Part shown: in pieces, positions 63,971-64,000 of the stretch | Position numbering within the stretch: position 1 is the first letter of the stretch | How the letters are laid out: each line of letters opens with the position of its first letter | From: an uncultured Bacteroidota bacterium | GTDB lineage: Bacteria > Bacteroidota > Bacteroidia > Flavobacteriales > Schleiferiaceae | Assembly: GCA_913057235.1 (NCBI GenBank) | Contig: CAJXNI010000015.1 | Location: 16,617-80,616 of the forward strand | Length of the DNA stretch: 64,000 nt | Direction: 5' to 3' | Notes under the pieces: model-generated | Seen by the model: only the letters and a program-made list of their open reading frames with translations | The model's database searches: none | What the model was told of the DNA's origin: nothing | Made by a program: the position numbers and the translations under genes

Positions 63971-64000
63971 TTTTTTGAAAATTCTTGTTCTTTTCAAATT

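Overview
The window comes from a chromosome of the phylum Bacteroidota, most likely a marine-type member of Flavobacteriales; I cannot name a genus. The signs are a type IX secretion protein (PorT) beside a menaquinone methyltransferase gene, a type IX C-terminal sorting domain, a short primary sigma factor of 287 residues, promoters of the form TTG-N19-TAnnTTTG, start codons without Shine-Dalgarno sequences, and a tmRNA tag GENNFALAA. Nearly all of it is core genome.

Layout. 1-4.6 kb: the end of a polysaccharide export gene (a Wzc-like tyrosine kinase with a Gly-Tyr repeat tail), then a sugar aminotransferase and a methyltransferase on the minus strand. 4.6-18.2 kb, minus strand: one transcription and translation block read as tRNA-Thr, Tyr, Gly, Thr, tuf, tRNA-Trp, secE, nusG, rplK, rplA, rplJ, rplL, rpoB, rpoC, DUF3467, methyltransferase. 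A good promoter lies ahead of the tRNAs. 18.2-22.1 kb, minus strand: hpf, xerC, rpsU, an acyl-CoA dehydrogenase and a helix-hairpin-helix membrane protein. 22.2-31.2 kb, plus strand: an alanine/sodium symporter with an extra surface domain, an ABC exporter, a DivIC/FtsB-like protein and a methylmalonyl-CoA mutase operon (mutA, mutB, ybaB, meaB). 31.2-36.6 kb: an aminotransferase, a DUF4254/glycosyltransferase 9 pair and several exported or hypothetical proteins.

36.6-50.2 kb is the variable part. Core genes (ubiE, porT, an FAD oxidoreductase, corA, tlpA, an EamA permease) alternate with debris: GC-rich palindromic repeats, an MNT/HEPN toxin-antitoxin pair whose HEPN gene is frameshifted, a formate/nitrite transporter pseudogene with two lesions, an orphan sorting-domain fragment, a frameshifted secreted protein, two copies of a roughly 110-base inverted-repeat element, and a 19-codon vestige of a second EamA gene.

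50.2-62.7 kb is core again: an rRNA/tRNA methyltransferase, a BamA/TamA-like lipoprotein, class I aldolase, accD, rpsO, pnp, rpoD, rpe, a probable glycine-lipid acyltransferase pair and a saccharopine/alanine dehydrogenase-family enzyme. At 62.7 kb is ssrA (tmRNA) with its terminator; the two minus-strand genes after it look like the edge of an integrated element, which is the most promising place to look beyond the window.

I did not find a complete, undescribed multi-gene system. The observations most worth following are the ssrA boundary, the symporter fused to a SprB-like domain, the decaying islets, and the overlap of the hpf terminator with the tRNA-tuf promoter.
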